From: Bartonella sp. F02
GTDB taxonomy: Bacteria; Pseudomonadota; Alphaproteobacteria; Rhizobiales; Rhizobiaceae
NCBI RefSeq assembly: GCF_026929975.1
Contig: NZ_JANHOK010000003.1
Location: 62,001 to 126,000 of the forward strand
DNA: 64,000 nucleotides
Direction: 5' to 3'
Program-made: the position numbers and the translations under genes
Shown: positions 39,787 to 51,316 of the stretch, in pieces
Layout: each line of letters opens with the position of its first letter
How positions within the stretch are numbered: the stretch's first letter is position 1
The notes under the pieces: generated by a model
What the model saw: only the letters and a program-made list of their open reading frames with translations
The model's database searches: none
What the model was told of the DNA's origin: nothing

Positions 39787-40745
39787 TGGCAGTTCATACC
39801 AATATTGATCAAAATGAGTTGAAAAAATTTTTGACTCATTATTCCATAGGATTGCTGTTATCCTATCAAGGCATCGAAGAAGGAATTGAAAATTCAAATT
39901 TTTTACTTCAGACAACACAAGGAAGATTTATTTTAACACTGTATGAAAAACGTATTTCAAAAAAAGATTTACCTTTTTTTTGTGGTTTGATGCAGCATTT
40001 AAGTCAGCGTGGAATTCCTTGTCCTCAACCGGTACTTCAGAATGATGGAACAATAGTTGGTGAGTTAGCAGGACGTCCTGCTGCTATTGTAACCTTCTTA
40101 GAAGGAGCTTGGGTTCGCGATCCTAATATATACCATTGTTGTGAAGTTGGTACGAGCTTAGCGCATTTACATTTAGCTGGACAGGGTTTTCCACTTAAAC
40201 GTAAAAATACACTCTCCATTGACGCTTGGAAACCATTATGGCAGCGTTGCCAAATGAAAAAAGATGCGTTGTTTAAAATATTCGGATCAAAAATTGATAT
40301 GGAGTTAACTTTTTTAGAAAAAAATTGGCCGTTAGATTTACCAACAGGTGTGATTCACGCAGATTTATTTAACGATAATGTCTTTTTTTTGAATTATAAG
40401 CTTTCTGGTATTATTGATCTTTATTTTGCGTGTAATGATTTTTTGGCTTATGATTTAGCAATTTGTTTGAATGCTTGGTGTTTTGAGAAGGATTGTTCTT
40501 ACAATCTTACGAAGGCGCATGAATTATTAAAACATTATCAAGCAATCAGACCATTAGTTTCTTTAGAATTAAATGCAATTCTTTTATTGGTTCGAGGTGC
40601 GGCTTTACGCTTTTTTCTGACGCGCCTTTATGATTGGTTTTATACACCGTCTGGTAGTTTTGTCGTGAAAAAAGATCCATTGGAGTATTGGCAGAGACTT
40701 TGTTTTTTCAGTCATGTTGATTCATTAACTGAATTAGGTTTTTAA
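39786..40745 (+). CDS. thrB: Homoserine kinase (ThrB type II)
   Basis: Phosphorylates homoserine on the way to threonine. Alphaproteobacterial homoserine kinases belong to the aminoglycoside phosphotransferase/choline kinase-like fold, as here. 319 residues, with an N-terminal lobe ([18 protein letters not shown]), the catalytic loop [16 protein letters not shown] (HxDxxxxN, near residue 194), and [24 protein letters not shown], which supplies the metal-binding Asp. Overlaps ispH by one base and is followed 5 bases later by rnhA. Its partner thrC is at 47442-48839. Confidence 0.94.
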   Translation: MAVHTNIDQNELKKFLTHYSIGLLLSYQGIEEGIENSNFLLQTTQGRFILTLYEKRISKKDLPFFCGLMQHLSQRGIPCPQPVLQNDGTIVGELAGRPAAIVTFLEGAWVRDPNIYHCCEVGTSLAHLHLAGQGFPLKRKNTLSIDAWKPLWQRCQMKKDALFKIFGSKIDMELTFLEKNWPLDLPTGVIHADLFNDNVFFLNYKLSGIIDLYFACNDFLAYDLAICLNAWCFEKDCSYNLTKAHELLKHYQAIRPLVSLELNAILLLVRGAALRFFLTRLYDWFYTPSGSFVVKKDPLEYWQRLCFFSHVDSLTELGF

Positions 40746-40750
40746 ATTTG

Positions 40751-41218
40751 ATGAGCAATCAACAAAAAGTCGTTGAAATTTATACAGATGGTGCTTGCTC
40801 AGGAAATCCTGGACTTGGAGGATGGGGAGCTATCTTGTGCTGGAATGGGCATGAACGTGAACTCTATGGTGGATCAGTTGACACGACTAATAATCAAATG
40901 GAACTGACTGCTGCAATTTGTGCATTAAATGCCCTTAAAGAATCTTGTTCTGTTGATCTTTATACGGATTCCACTTATGTGCGCAACGGAATATCTACGT
41001 GGCTTGACAATTGGAAAAAGAATAACTGGCGTACAGTATCAAAAAAAACTGTTAAAAATAGAGAGTTGTGGCAAGCACTTGATAATGCTCGTGTTCGCCA
41101 CAATATCAGGTGGCATTGGGTGAAGGGTCATTCTGGTCATCCGTATAATGAGCGTGCTGATGCGCTCGCACGTAAAGCAATTACGGAATATCGTGAAAAT
41201 GGGCGTTTTCTGATCTAG
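40751..41218 (+). CDS. rnhA: Ribonuclease HI
   Basis: Cuts the RNA strand of RNA-DNA hybrids. 155 residues from ATG 40751; a TTG directly before it is in frame. All catalytic residues are visible: Asp in [17 protein letters not shown], Glu in [11 protein letters not shown], Asp in [11 protein letters not shown], and the His and Asp in [18 protein letters not shown]. Third gene of the ispH-thrB-rnhA unit, conserved in this order in rhizobia. No strong ribosome binding site is seen, consistent with coupling to thrB. Confidence 0.97.
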   Translation: MSNQQKVVEIYTDGACSGNPGLGGWGAILCWNGHERELYGGSVDTTNNQMELTAAICALNALKESCSVDLYTDSTYVRNGISTWLDNWKKNNWRTVSKKTVKNRELWQALDNARVRHNIRWHWVKGHSGHPYNERADALARKAITEYRENGRFLI

Positions 41219-41231
41219 TTTTTTGAAAATA

Positions 41232-42089
41232 TTAGTTCGATTTGATTACGAATGTTCCACTTAAAGCATGATCTTTAAAAGAAACTGTATAAAATATTGT
41301 TTGGCTTTGTTCGTCTGTTGCAAAATATATGGGAGCCGTAAAGAGCGTATATTCTTCATGATCTCTTATTTTTTTTGTGGGTCCAATTTGCATTTCTCCT
41401 CCATCTAAAAAGAGAAGAGAAGGGACGCTTTTTTCGTTATTTGGGACCTTTATAAATAAGGTGTTATTATCTTTTTCAGCGCTTATTTTAAATTCATTCT
41501 GCGCTTTACGAGGTAAAGTCGCTAAAGCGTGTGTTAATAAAGAAGTGGAGAGATAGTTATTTTGTGGAGAAGATGGAGAAAAATCAAAGTTAATCGTAAA
41601 AGGGATACAAATTTTATCACATATTCCAATAACAAAAGAACCACTTAGGTTTTCACTTGATTCAGAAACAGTAAAAGGCAATACGATTCTGTTTTTATAG
41701 CCTAAGGACCAATCATTTTCTGTTTCATAAAGTTGTGGTGTTGGGTAAAAAATTTCATAAGCAATTTTTTGATCGAAGTTAAAAAATGGTGCCATTCCTG
41801 AATCGCCTGGATTCCGCCAGTACGTTTTCCATCCTGGTTTGAGTTCAACTTCAACAATGCCGTTTCTTGTTTGAGAAGAAGAAACTTTCGTTATGGCTAA
41901 TCTGACACGATTTCCATTTGTTTCATACCAGGGTGTTGCTAGAAGTTGTGATTCCTGTTTTTCTTGAGCGTTAACAGTAACGTTAAATAATCCTAAAAAT
42001 ATGCATACTATGCTCAAAATTATGAAAAGTTGTTGGTGAAATATATTGGTAATTTGGTATGGATTTGTAAATATTTGAATTTTTTTCAT
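41232..42089 (-). CDS. Exported protein with DsbD-N-like (DsbC corrector) domain
   Basis: Exported protein with the fold seen at the N-terminus of DsbD (disulfide-bond corrector family); role in envelope thiol chemistry or cytochrome maturation is possible but unproven. From ATG 42089 (MKKIQIFTN) it has 285 residues: a hydrophobic segment LFIILSIVCIFLGLFNVTVNA as signal peptide, then the domain with ELKPGWKTYWRNPGDSGMAP, FPFTVS-like strands and FVIGICDKICIPF, whose C-x-x-x-C matches the family Cys pair. The frame opens further upstream at 42161, but that would overlap the divergent yqgE start and bury the signal peptide. Ends 13 bases from rnhA, convergent. Confidence 0.84.
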   Translation of the reverse strand: MKKIQIFTNPYQITNIFHQQLFIILSIVCIFLGLFNVTVNAQEKQESQLLATPWYETNGNRVRLAITKVSSSQTRNGIVEVELKPGWKTYWRNPGDSGMAPFFNFDQKIAYEIFYPTPQLYETENDWSLGYKNRIVLPFTVSESSENLSGSFVIGICDKICIPFTINFDFSPSSPQNNYLSTSLLTHALATLPRKAQNEFKISAEKDNNTLFIKVPNNEKSVPSLLFLDGGEMQIGPTKKIRDHEEYTLFTAPIYFATDEQSQTIFYTVSFKDHALSGTFVIKSN

Positions 42090-42159
42090 TTGAGCTTTAT
42101 CTTCTTTTTTACTAACTGAATTGTTATTGAGTGCACGGATTATAGAGAGTATCAAATTC

Positions 42160-42744
42160 ATGAAACAACGTGACAGATTTTTGAATGGACAGTTGCTTAT
42201 AGCAATGCCTGGTATGAATGATAAGCGCTTTATACGTTCGGTTATCTATATTTGTTCTCATTCTGATTCTGGTGCTATGGGAATTATTCTCAATCAGTTG
42301 CATAACATAAATTTTCCGGATCTTTTGCTGCAACTTGGCATCATTGATGGCATTCAGAAAAAATATCTTTCTGAACCGATAAAAAAATTTCCTGTATGTT
42401 ATGGTGGTCCTGTTGAACCTTTTCGTGGTTTTGTGATTCATTCAGATGATTACACCTGTGAAGCAACTGTTTCTGTTTCGGAGAAAATTCATTTTACTGC
42501 AACTCTTGATATATTAAAGGCGATTAGTTGTGAACAAGGTCCGAAACATGCATTGATTGCATTGGGGTATGCTGGTTGGAAAGCAGGACAGCTTGAAACA
42601 GAAATTGCTGCAAATGGTTGGCTAATTAGCCCTACATCGTCTAACTTTCTTTTTGAAAGCGATATTTGTAATAAATATGATGAAAGTCTTATTCGTATGG
42701 GGATTGATCCAGCTTATCTTGTTTCTGAAATAGGTCATGCATAA
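42160..42744 (+). CDS. YqgE/AlgH family protein
   Basis: Conserved protein of the YqgE/AlgH (UPF0301) family, of unclear biochemical role; in Pseudomonas AlgH influences alginate regulation. About 194 residues from ATG 42160 ([11 protein letters not shown]), with GAGAG 10 bases upstream. Signature motifs: [49 protein letters not shown], and the C-terminal [23 protein letters not shown]. Divergent from the DsbD-N-like gene, with a 70-base shared promoter region. Confidence 0.93.
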   Translation: MKQRDRFLNGQLLIAMPGMNDKRFIRSVIYICSHSDSGAMGIILNQLHNINFPDLLLQLGIIDGIQKKYLSEPIKKFPVCYGGPVEPFRGFVIHSDDYTCEATVSVSEKIHFTATLDILKAISCEQGPKHALIALGYAGWKAGQLETEIAANGWLISPTSSNFLFESDICNKYDESLIRMGIDPAYLVSEIGHA

Positions 42745-42783
42745 GTCATATACTATTTCTTGAATTATTTATGGTGCTTTCTC

Positions 42784-45666
42784 TTATATTGTATTCTTAT
42801 AAGGAAAATGATTATGAATGAGAGCAATTAATTCTGCAATAGCAATTGGTTTAGTAACAATTGTACTTTGAACATATTGACAACCTTCTTTACGTAGGAA
42901 AATAGCTTCTTTTTCATTTTCAACACCTTCTGCGATGATTTGTAAATTCAGATCTTTAGCCATATTGATAATAGATTTGAGAACGAGTTTTTTCTTAGAT
43001 GAATCAATTGAGATGAGTGAACGATCGAGCTTAACCATATCAAAAGGATAACGAATGAGATAAGTCAGCGATGAGTAACCTGTTCCAAAATTATCTAATG
43101 CGAGATTGATTCCTAAAGCTTTAATTTGTTCAAAAAAATGAGCTGATTGCTCTGGATTTTTTCTCAAAACAGTTTCAGATATTTCTATCATCAGACTTCC
43201 TTTTTGAAGAGGATTGCGAAGAATAGAAGAACGCAGTTGACTGATGAAGTTAGAATGAACCATTTCCGCACTTGGTAAATTGATTGACATGAAGAAAGAG
43301 TGATAGGAAAATTTTTCTTGTATTTTTGTAAGGTCAATAATTACGTTATTAATGATAAATTGCGCCAAATCCATAATGATTTGTTCGTCTTCTATGATAT
43401 TGATAAAATCATAGACATTTAAATTCCCATAATGAGCATGGTGCCACTCTACAATCGTTTCAAAACCGATAATTTGTCCATTTGCTAAATTAAGAATAGG
43501 ATGATATAAGATTTTCATTTCATGGCGTTTTATCGCATGATGGATATCTTTTTTCATCGTATTATGTTCAAGATTTAGAATGCGGAAATTGGGTCGGAAA
43601 GGTTCAATATGATTTCCGCCCGTTTGTTTTGCGTGAATCATTGCGAGTTCACTATCATTGAAAATGTCTTTGGCAGTGGATCTATTTTCGTTCCATGTAA
43701 CTAAGCCAATTGATGTTGAAAGAGTTATCTTTTGTTCTAAAAGTGAAATAGGTGCTGAGATTGTTTTATGCAGGTGATTTGCAAATGCTGCAATTTTTTG
43801 TGGCTCAGTTTCGCTTAGTAAAATGATCCCAAAACGATCGGCAGAAAGACGTGATAAAGTATCTTGAAAGTTAATGAGACGATTTAAACGGCGTGCAATT
43901 ATTAGAAGGACAGTATCACCAACAATCGTACCTAATTTGCGATTAATTTGACGAAAATTATCAAAATCAATCATCAAGACGGTTGGTCTAATGTTTGTAT
44001 TTGCTTTAGCTAAATAAGTATAATTTTGTAATCTATCTAGGAATATTTGCTGATTAGGAAGTCCTGTTAAGTCATCATAAATTGCATCATGCAACAGACG
44101 TTCTTCAGATTTTTTATGATTGGTAATATTGACGATAGTTCCAATAACACGGATAATTTTTCCATCTTTTTTCAGCGCTGGGCGTGCGCGCAAAGAAAAC
44201 CATTGGTAGTGGCCCTCACCAAAAGAAAGGCGAAAAGTTTGATCAATGCGTCCTTTTTTATTTTTAAGAACGATGTCTAATACAGCGCGAAAACGTTCAC
44301 GGTCATCATAATGTAAGGATGAAATCCAATTATGCATCGTACCGTTGAGTTTTTTTGCTTTAACTCCTAAAAGAGCTGTTAGATCTGGATGAATAGAGAT
44401 TCGATCTCGTTCTACATTCCAATCCCAAATAATATTTCCAGCTCCTCTTGCTGCAAGAGCTTGTTTCTCAAGATCAGAAAATATTCCTTCATGAAAAGCA
44501 TTATTAGAAAAAGTTTGTTGTTGAACAATAAAGCTTATAAGAAGAATGATGAGAACAAGTCCTCCTGCAAGAGCTGATTGGATAATGTCATTATCTAAAT
44601 ATCCTGCTATGCATGCATAAGCTCCAAAAGACCAAAAAATAATTAACAGCCACGTTGGGATAAGCATGATTGCACGGTCATAATTACGGATTGAAAAATA
44701 TCCAATTAAAATAACGCCAAGTATTGTTGTGACACCAAATGATAAGCGAGCGATTCCTGCTGTTTTTGTTGGATCATAAATAGCAAATGTTCCCACGGCA
44801 CAAAGAGCCACGATCCATGCGATTGCACCGTAGCTAAAATGGTAGTGCAAATGATTAAGACGTAAGTAAGTAAACAGAAAAATGAAAAGTGTCGCTGCGA
44901 GCGCAACTTCTGTACTTGCACGCCAAATTGGTTCTGTTTCTTGTGTAATTGCAAAGAATTTATTCAAAAAATGGAAGTCAATACCAATATAGAAGAGAAC
45001 TGCCCAAGCAATAGCTGCTGTTGCAGGAAAAAGACCTGTTCCGCGAACAACAAACAAAACAGTTAATAAGAGCGCTAAAAGACCTGAGATCCCAAGAAGA
45101 ATGCCATGATAAAGTGTGTACGAATTAAGGGTATCTTTATAGGCTTCAGGTTGCCATAAATAGATTTGTGGTAGATTTGCCGAGCTAAGTTCTGCAACAA
45201 ATGTGATGATAGAACCTGGATTCAAGGTAATACGGAAAATATCTGAGTTCGCACTGGCTTGACGGTCAAGAGAAAAACCTTCACTTGGTGTGATGGATTG
45301 AATCCGCGCTGATCCAAGATCTGGCCAGAGAAAACCAGAATTGGCCATGCGATAATGAGGAGCAACAATAAGGCGATCAATTTGTTCATCTGTAGGATTT
45401 GCAAGTGCAAAAACTGCCCAGTTTCCAGCAAAATTTTTATTCTTTGCTTGGACTTCAATGCGCCATATCATACCGTCTGGTCTTGGTGCCGTACTTGTTT
45501 GAAAAATAGAATTATTAGTGTGATGAATTTCGATAGCTTTTGATAGATCGATAGCAGCATCTTGAGAAGAAATGTTCACTGGTTCAACTGCTTGCGCGGA
45601 TGTAAGATGAAAGAAAAGGCTAATGATTATAACAAAGACATCTATTACTTTACGCAAACTCTTCAC
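42784..45666 (-). CDS. 7TM receptor with PAS, degenerate GGDEF and EAL domains
   Basis: Cyclic-di-GMP signalling protein, 960 residues. Order: signal peptide (1-25), periplasmic 7TMR-DISM-like sensor (about 30-175), seven or so membrane helices (about 185-390), PAS domain with GNIIWDWNVERDRISIHPDL (about 410-530), GGDEF domain (about 535-690), EAL domain (about 705-955). The GGDEF signature reads SADRF (near residue 607), and the inhibitory RxxD is NFQD, so cyclase activity should be lost. The EAL domain keeps Glu (FETIV), Asn (INLPS), Glu (IEISE), Lys (VKLD) and Glu (AEGVEN), but the DDFGTG pair is DNFGTG (near 857), losing one metal Asp. Start is GTG 45666 with GAGTG upstream. Probably an effector or weak phosphodiesterase. 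Confidence 0.9.
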   Translation of the reverse strand: MKSLRKVIDVFVIIISLFFHLTSAQAVEPVNISSQDAAIDLSKAIEIHHTNNSIFQTSTAPRPDGMIWRIEVQAKNKNFAGNWAVFALANPTDEQIDRLIVAPHYRMANSGFLWPDLGSARIQSITPSEGFSLDRQASANSDIFRITLNPGSIITFVAELSSANLPQIYLWQPEAYKDTLNSYTLYHGILLGISGLLALLLTVLFVVRGTGLFPATAAIAWAVLFYIGIDFHFLNKFFAITQETEPIWRASTEVALAATLFIFLFTYLRLNHLHYHFSYGAIAWIVALCAVGTFAIYDPTKTAGIARLSFGVTTILGVILIGYFSIRNYDRAIMLIPTWLLIIFWSFGAYACIAGYLDNDIIQSALAGGLVLIILLISFIVQQQTFSNNAFHEGIFSDLEKQALAARGAGNIIWDWNVERDRISIHPDLTALLGVKAKKLNGTMHNWISSLHYDDRERFRAVLDIVLKNKKGRIDQTFRLSFGEGHYQWFSLRARPALKKDGKIIRVIGTIVNITNHKKSEERLLHDAIYDDLTGLPNQQIFLDRLQNYTYLAKANTNIRPTVLMIDFDNFRQINRKLGTIVGDTVLLIIARRLNRLINFQDTLSRLSADRFGIILLSETEPQKIAAFANHLHKTISAPISLLEQKITLSTSIGLVTWNENRSTAKDIFNDSELAMIHAKQTGGNHIEPFRPNFRILNLEHNTMKKDIHHAIKRHEMKILYHPILNLANGQIIGFETIVEWHHAHYGNLNVYDFINIIEDEQIIMDLAQFIINNVIIDLTKIQEKFSYHSFFMSINLPSAEMVHSNFISQLRSSILRNPLQKGSLMIEISETVLRKNPEQSAHFFEQIKALGINLALDNFGTGYSSLTYLIRYPFDMVKLDRSLISIDSSKKKLVLKSIINMAKDLNLQIIAEGVENEKEAIFLRKEGCQYVQSTIVTKPIAIAELIALIHNHFPYKNTI

Positions 45667-46084
45667 AGTGTTTCACTCTCAATGTTTAGGTTATTGAATT
45701 ATCAACTCAATTTTTAAGAAAACAGATTCATATCTTTAAATTTATTCTTTGTAATAAGCGGTTATTGTTTCTTTTTGAATGAGGTACAAGCTACTATCCA
45801 AAAATAAATGAGACATTTGTGCAGATCAATGAAAAAGAAAAAAACGAGCTCTTCATTTTTAGATTTTATGGGATGTACCTTTTTTTATCCAATTCTTTAT
45901 CATATGAAATGTTGATTGAATAGTTTTGAAGGCTTTTAAAGTCGCTATTTCCAAAACTTATTCAATGAAGAGAAATATTTGTGAAAAATTTATTATTTCA
46001 ATGTTTATACATTACTGCACACTATTATATTTTATACAAAATGTACATTAAAGTGTTTGGAAATAATTTTTCTTCATTTTTACT
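45667..46084. other. Intergenic spacer, nothing firm
   Basis: About 418 AT-rich bases between two leftward genes. It holds the GTG-started receptor's promoter and the 3' side of the M16 gene. No RNA gene or terminator is convincing. A faint acetyltransferase-like pattern was considered and rejected (see rejected list). Confidence 0.4.
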
Positions 46085-47368
46085 TTAGGAAGAATGTTTA
46101 ATATTTGAGGAAAGAGTTGTTATTAAATCATCAAAACTGATGAGAGAACCAATAGGACCGACGGCGGCTAGTGTTGGGTTGGAATTGATAAAAAGACGGC
46201 TTGCTAAATCAGTTAATCTTGAAGGAGTGATGAGTTCTAAACGCTCAGTCAGTTCAGATATTGGAATTGGTCGACCATAAAGAAGCATTTGGCGCGCAAT
46301 GAGATGTGTTTGATTTGAAGGATCTTCTTGAGACATCATAAGGTTCGCACGATATTGTGTTCGTGCGCGTTGCAGTTCATCCATATGAATATTTTTGCTT
46401 GCTTTAGAAAGTTCGTTAAGAATAATAGGGAAAAGCTCTTTTAGTTTCTCCTGTCCAGTTGCAGCATGAATACCAAAAAGCCCAATATCTGAAAAACCCC
46501 AATGGAAAGTAGAAATGGAATAACATAACCCACGTTTTTCTCTCACTTCTTGGAATAAACGTGATGACATCCCATCTCCAAGAATAATTGAAAGAATTTG
46601 AGTGGCATAAAAATCACGTGCATGGTATGCTCGTCCCTCAAAACCAAGAACAATCTGTGTGTCCATTAAGTCACGATATTTACGAAAGTCACCGCCAACG
46701 TAATTTGCAAGGGGGATGAGAGGGGCTGTTGAATGAGAGCGAAAAGTTCCAAGACGGCTTTCAACTTCTCGGACAAAACGATCATGTTGAATTGCTCCGG
46801 CTGCAATAACGATCATCCGATCTGCACTATATTGTTTATTCATAAAGTTATGGAGATCAGAAGATGTAAATGATTGAATTGCTTGTGGAGTTCCTAAAAT
46901 AGAACGACCAAGCGGCTGATGACGAAAAGCTGTTTCTGTGAAATGGTTAAACACAATATCATCGGGAACATCACAAGTTGCACCAATTTCTTGAAAAATC
47001 ACTTGTTTTTCTCGTTCTAATTCTTCTTCATCAAATTTTGAACACACTAAGATATCAGATAGAATATCAATCGCTAGAGTAACATCTTCTTTGAGGACAC
47101 GCGCAAAATAGGCAGTTGTTTCAACACTCGTTGTCGCGTTAATTTCACCTCCAACATCTTCAATATCTGTTGCAATTTTAAAGGCGGTGCGATTTTCTGT
47201 TCCCTTAAAAGCCATATGTTCCAAGAGATGTGCAATGCCATGTTGTGAATCAGTTTCATTGCGTGAACCAACTTTTATCCATATTCCAAGTGATACACTG
47301 TTAATATGTGGCATTGTATGCGTTGCGATAGTCAAACCATTATTAAGGCGACTGATATCTACATTCAT
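46085..47368 (-). CDS. M16-family zinc peptidase (processing-peptidase type)
   Basis: Metallopeptidase related to mitochondrial processing peptidase beta subunit. 427 residues. The inverted zinc motif HxxEH is in AHLLEHMAFKGT (near residue 48), and the distal Glu is in EREKQVIFQEIG (near 125). The glycine-rich GMSSRLFQEVREKRGLCYSI segment (near 265) completes the family signature. Cytoplasmic, no signal peptide. Downstream of thrC by about 70 bases on the same strand, an arrangement common in rhizobia, where the two are neighbours. Substrate unknown. Confidence 0.93.
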   Translation of the reverse strand: MNVDISRLNNGLTIATHTMPHINSVSLGIWIKVGSRNETDSQHGIAHLLEHMAFKGTENRTAFKIATDIEDVGGEINATTSVETTAYFARVLKEDVTLAIDILSDILVCSKFDEEELEREKQVIFQEIGATCDVPDDIVFNHFTETAFRHQPLGRSILGTPQAIQSFTSSDLHNFMNKQYSADRMIVIAAGAIQHDRFVREVESRLGTFRSHSTAPLIPLANYVGGDFRKYRDLMDTQIVLGFEGRAYHARDFYATQILSIILGDGMSSRLFQEVREKRGLCYSISTFHWGFSDIGLFGIHAATGQEKLKELFPIILNELSKASKNIHMDELQRARTQYRANLMMSQEDPSNQTHLIARQMLLYGRPIPISELTERLELITPSRLTDLASRLFINSNPTLAAVGPIGSLISFDDLITTLSSNIKHSS

Positions 47369-47441
47369 GTATATACAACTCCGTTAAAAAACCAATAGCT
47401 AAAAGATATTGGAGTATCTTTTATTACATAATCCAGCTAAC

Positions 47442-48839
47442 TCAATAAGATGCACGCGATTTCAAAGAGATATAACTTTTGACTATCTTTTCATCATTAA
47501 CAAGACTTGTAAAGTGTTCTTCACATTCCATCAAACCATCAAGGCAAGCTGGTTGTGGTGCATTTACACCACAAGCATTTTGAATAGTGTCAGGAAATTT
47601 AGCGGGATGGGCAGTGGCAAGAACAATCATTGGGATCTGAGGTTGTTTGTGTTCGCGAGCAACTTTAAGCGCAACTGCTGTATGTGGGTCTAAAAGATAA
47701 CCACATTCTTTATAAACATTATCGATTGTTTGTGCCGTTTCAGAAATATTGCTTGTACCAGCTGAAAATAAGGTATGAATGTTTTTAAGTTGTTTTTCGT
47801 TAAGATGAAAATAACCTGATTGTTTTAATTTTTCCATTGCATTGCGTATCCATATTGGATCACGATCGCAACTTTCAAATAATAAGCGTTCAAAATTAGA
47901 AGAGAGTTGAATGTCCATAGAAGGTGATGTTGTATGGATTATGGGACGTGTTTCGTAAGTGCCACTTGTTAATGTGCGTGCAAGGATATCATTATCGTTT
48001 GTTGCGATGACTAATTGCGCAATAGGCAATCCCATACGAGCGGCAACATAACCTGCAAAAATATCACCAAAATTGCCCGTAGGAACAGTAAATGAGACCA
48101 GTTTATCTGGAGCACCAAGGGAAAGTGCGGATGAAAAATAATAAACAATTTGCGCCATGATTCGCGCCCAATTTATAGAATTAATTCCTGAGAGGGCTAC
48201 TTGTTTGCGGAAGAAATGATCATTAAACATGGCTTTGACAAGCGCTTGACAATCATCGAAATTTCCTTCGATTGCTATAGCATGAACATTTGTGTTATGA
48301 TGAACAGTCATTTGTCGTTGTTGAATAGGTGAGACACGACCTTTAGGGAATAAAATAAAAATATCTGAGTGTTTTTTTCCAGAAAAAGCTTGTATGGCCG
48401 CTCCACCGGTGTCACCGGATGTTGCACCAATAATTGTTGCGTGTTTGTTTTCTTTAATCAAGATATGGTCCATTAATCGAGAAAGAAATTGCATTGCTAC
48501 ATCTTTAAATGCCAAAGTAGGACCATGAAAAAGCTCAAGAATGAATTCATCAGAACCTATTTGTTGTAATGGACAGATTTCTGGATGATGAAAGATAGCA
48601 TAAGATTCGACAATCATATTTTCAAAAGAAGGATAATCGATTTCATTATTTACAAAAGGCCAAAGAATGGTTTTAGCAATTGTCGTATAAGATTGGCCGC
48701 GGAGTGATCGTAATATATCAGGTGAAAAATAAGGAAATTCTTCTGGAAGATAAAGACCGCCATCTTTGGCTAAGCCTGTCATAATTGTTTCAGTAAAACC
48801 TAAGTTAGGCGCTTCTCCTCTTGTGCTAATATATTTCAT
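47442..48839 (-). CDS. thrC: Threonine synthase
   Basis: PLP enzyme converting O-phosphohomoserine to threonine. 465 residues from ATG 48839 (MKYISTRGEAP), the standard family opening; nine more codons are open upstream. The PLP lysine is in FHGPTLAFKDVAMQFL (near residue 105), with GATSGDTGGAAIQAF and FTVPTGNFGDIFAGYVA (PLP phosphate-binding). The C-terminus contains DPHTAVALKVARE. Together with thrB at 39786 it shows threonine synthesis from homoserine is encoded, although the genes are in different operons. Confidence 0.96.
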   Translation of the reverse strand: MKYISTRGEAPNLGFTETIMTGLAKDGGLYLPEEFPYFSPDILRSLRGQSYTTIAKTILWPFVNNEIDYPSFENMIVESYAIFHHPEICPLQQIGSDEFILELFHGPTLAFKDVAMQFLSRLMDHILIKENKHATIIGATSGDTGGAAIQAFSGKKHSDIFILFPKGRVSPIQQRQMTVHHNTNVHAIAIEGNFDDCQALVKAMFNDHFFRKQVALSGINSINWARIMAQIVYYFSSALSLGAPDKLVSFTVPTGNFGDIFAGYVAARMGLPIAQLVIATNDNDILARTLTSGTYETRPIIHTTSPSMDIQLSSNFERLLFESCDRDPIWIRNAMEKLKQSGYFHLNEKQLKNIHTLFSAGTSNISETAQTIDNVYKECGYLLDPHTAVALKVAREHKQPQIPMIVLATAHPAKFPDTIQNACGVNAPQPACLDGLMECEEHFTSLVNDEKIVKSYISLKSRASY

Positions 48840-49081
48840 AATTTTTCTTTCATTGATCTTTAGCAAACCAGTTAAGATATGTGTTTAAGTTCTGTAACAA
48901 TATAAAAGAGGTAATGTGGTAGTAGTATGTCTATTAATTTTCATAGACAATGAAAAAAATAATACTTAAATTTTTGAGTATTAGCGTGTAAATCTTAAAT
49001 ATTTAAAATAGATTATTTTGTATTTCTAAATAAGCAAAAGTTCTAAATATTTGAATCATAATATACCGAAGTCATTTTTAA

Positions 49082-49777
49082 TTATGATAAGTCTTGCCAT
49101 ATTGTCATTGCTTCTAAAACTTCTGGCAAATGAGCATGTTTTGCAATAACCGTTTCGGCTCCAGCATCGGCAAGAGCATTGGAATGACTAAGATAACTGT
49201 GCGATCCTCCAGTAAATCCAATGACACGCATGCCTGCTGTTACTGCTGCTTGTACGCCATGAACAGAATCTTCAATAACAACAGTATTTTGGGGCTGTAT
49301 ATGTAATTTTTCTGCAGCAAAAAGAAAAACATCAGGAGCAGGTTTTGCTTTTCTAGTTCCAACTTCAGGTGCAGAAAATACTTTATTTTCAAATAGATCA
49401 TAGAGATTAACAGCGGTGAGCATCTGTTTTATATCTATATTCATAGCATTAGAACAAATACAATAAGGGTAGCGAGATTTAACAGCTTCAACTGCTTTTC
49501 TTGTCCCATCGATGGCATGTAATTTTGTTTTTATTTGTGCTCGAAAAAGTGTTGACATTTGATCAATGAGATGAGCAGAAATTGGTTTTTCTATTTCTTG
49601 TTCGATTTTTTTGAGAATATCAACAAACAGAAGTCCTGCGTAACGCTCGCTTAATTGTTCGGGTGATATTTTATATCCGATTTGTTGAAGTAATTGCGAT
49701 CCAATTTTTGCTGCGAGATATTCAGAGTCTACTAAAACTCCATCACAATCAAAAATAACGAGATCTATCTGAGGCAT
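49082..49777 (-). CDS. HAD-superfamily sugar-phosphate phosphatase
   Basis: Haloacid-dehalogenase-like hydrolase, 231 residues, subfamily I with a helical cap. Motif I is FDCDGVLVDSE (nucleophile and acid Asp), motif II is ICSNAM, motif III is the Lys in GTRKAKPAPDVFLFA, and motif IV is VIEDSVHGVQAAVTAGMRVIGF. It resembles phosphoglycolate and 2-deoxyglucose/fructose-type phosphatases; the substrate cannot be fixed. Start ATG 49775-49777, with AAGGAATATTTT upstream. Divergent from ccrM. Confidence 0.88.
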   Translation of the reverse strand: MPQIDLVIFDCDGVLVDSEYLAAKIGSQLLQQIGYKISPEQLSERYAGLLFVDILKKIEQEIEKPISAHLIDQMSTLFRAQIKTKLHAIDGTRKAVEAVKSRYPYCICSNAMNIDIKQMLTAVNLYDLFENKVFSAPEVGTRKAKPAPDVFLFAAEKLHIQPQNTVVIEDSVHGVQAAVTAGMRVIGFTGGSHSYLSHSNALADAGAETVIAKHAHLPEVLEAMTIWQDLS

Positions 49778-51241
<1,464 letters not shown>

Positions 51242-51316
51242 ATAAATTTATTTTTCTTCAATTACATATCGTATTTTTTTGAATAGGGTTTTTAGTTTTT
51301 AAAAATACAGTTATTT

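Noticed and set aside
45667-46084. Possible acetyltransferase (GNAT) remnant on the minus strand, with a VAC-x12-K-x2-F spacing like the family's C-terminal motif.
   Set aside because: Only three or four residues match across about 20 positions and the frame is broken by stops; this is at chance level without an alignment.
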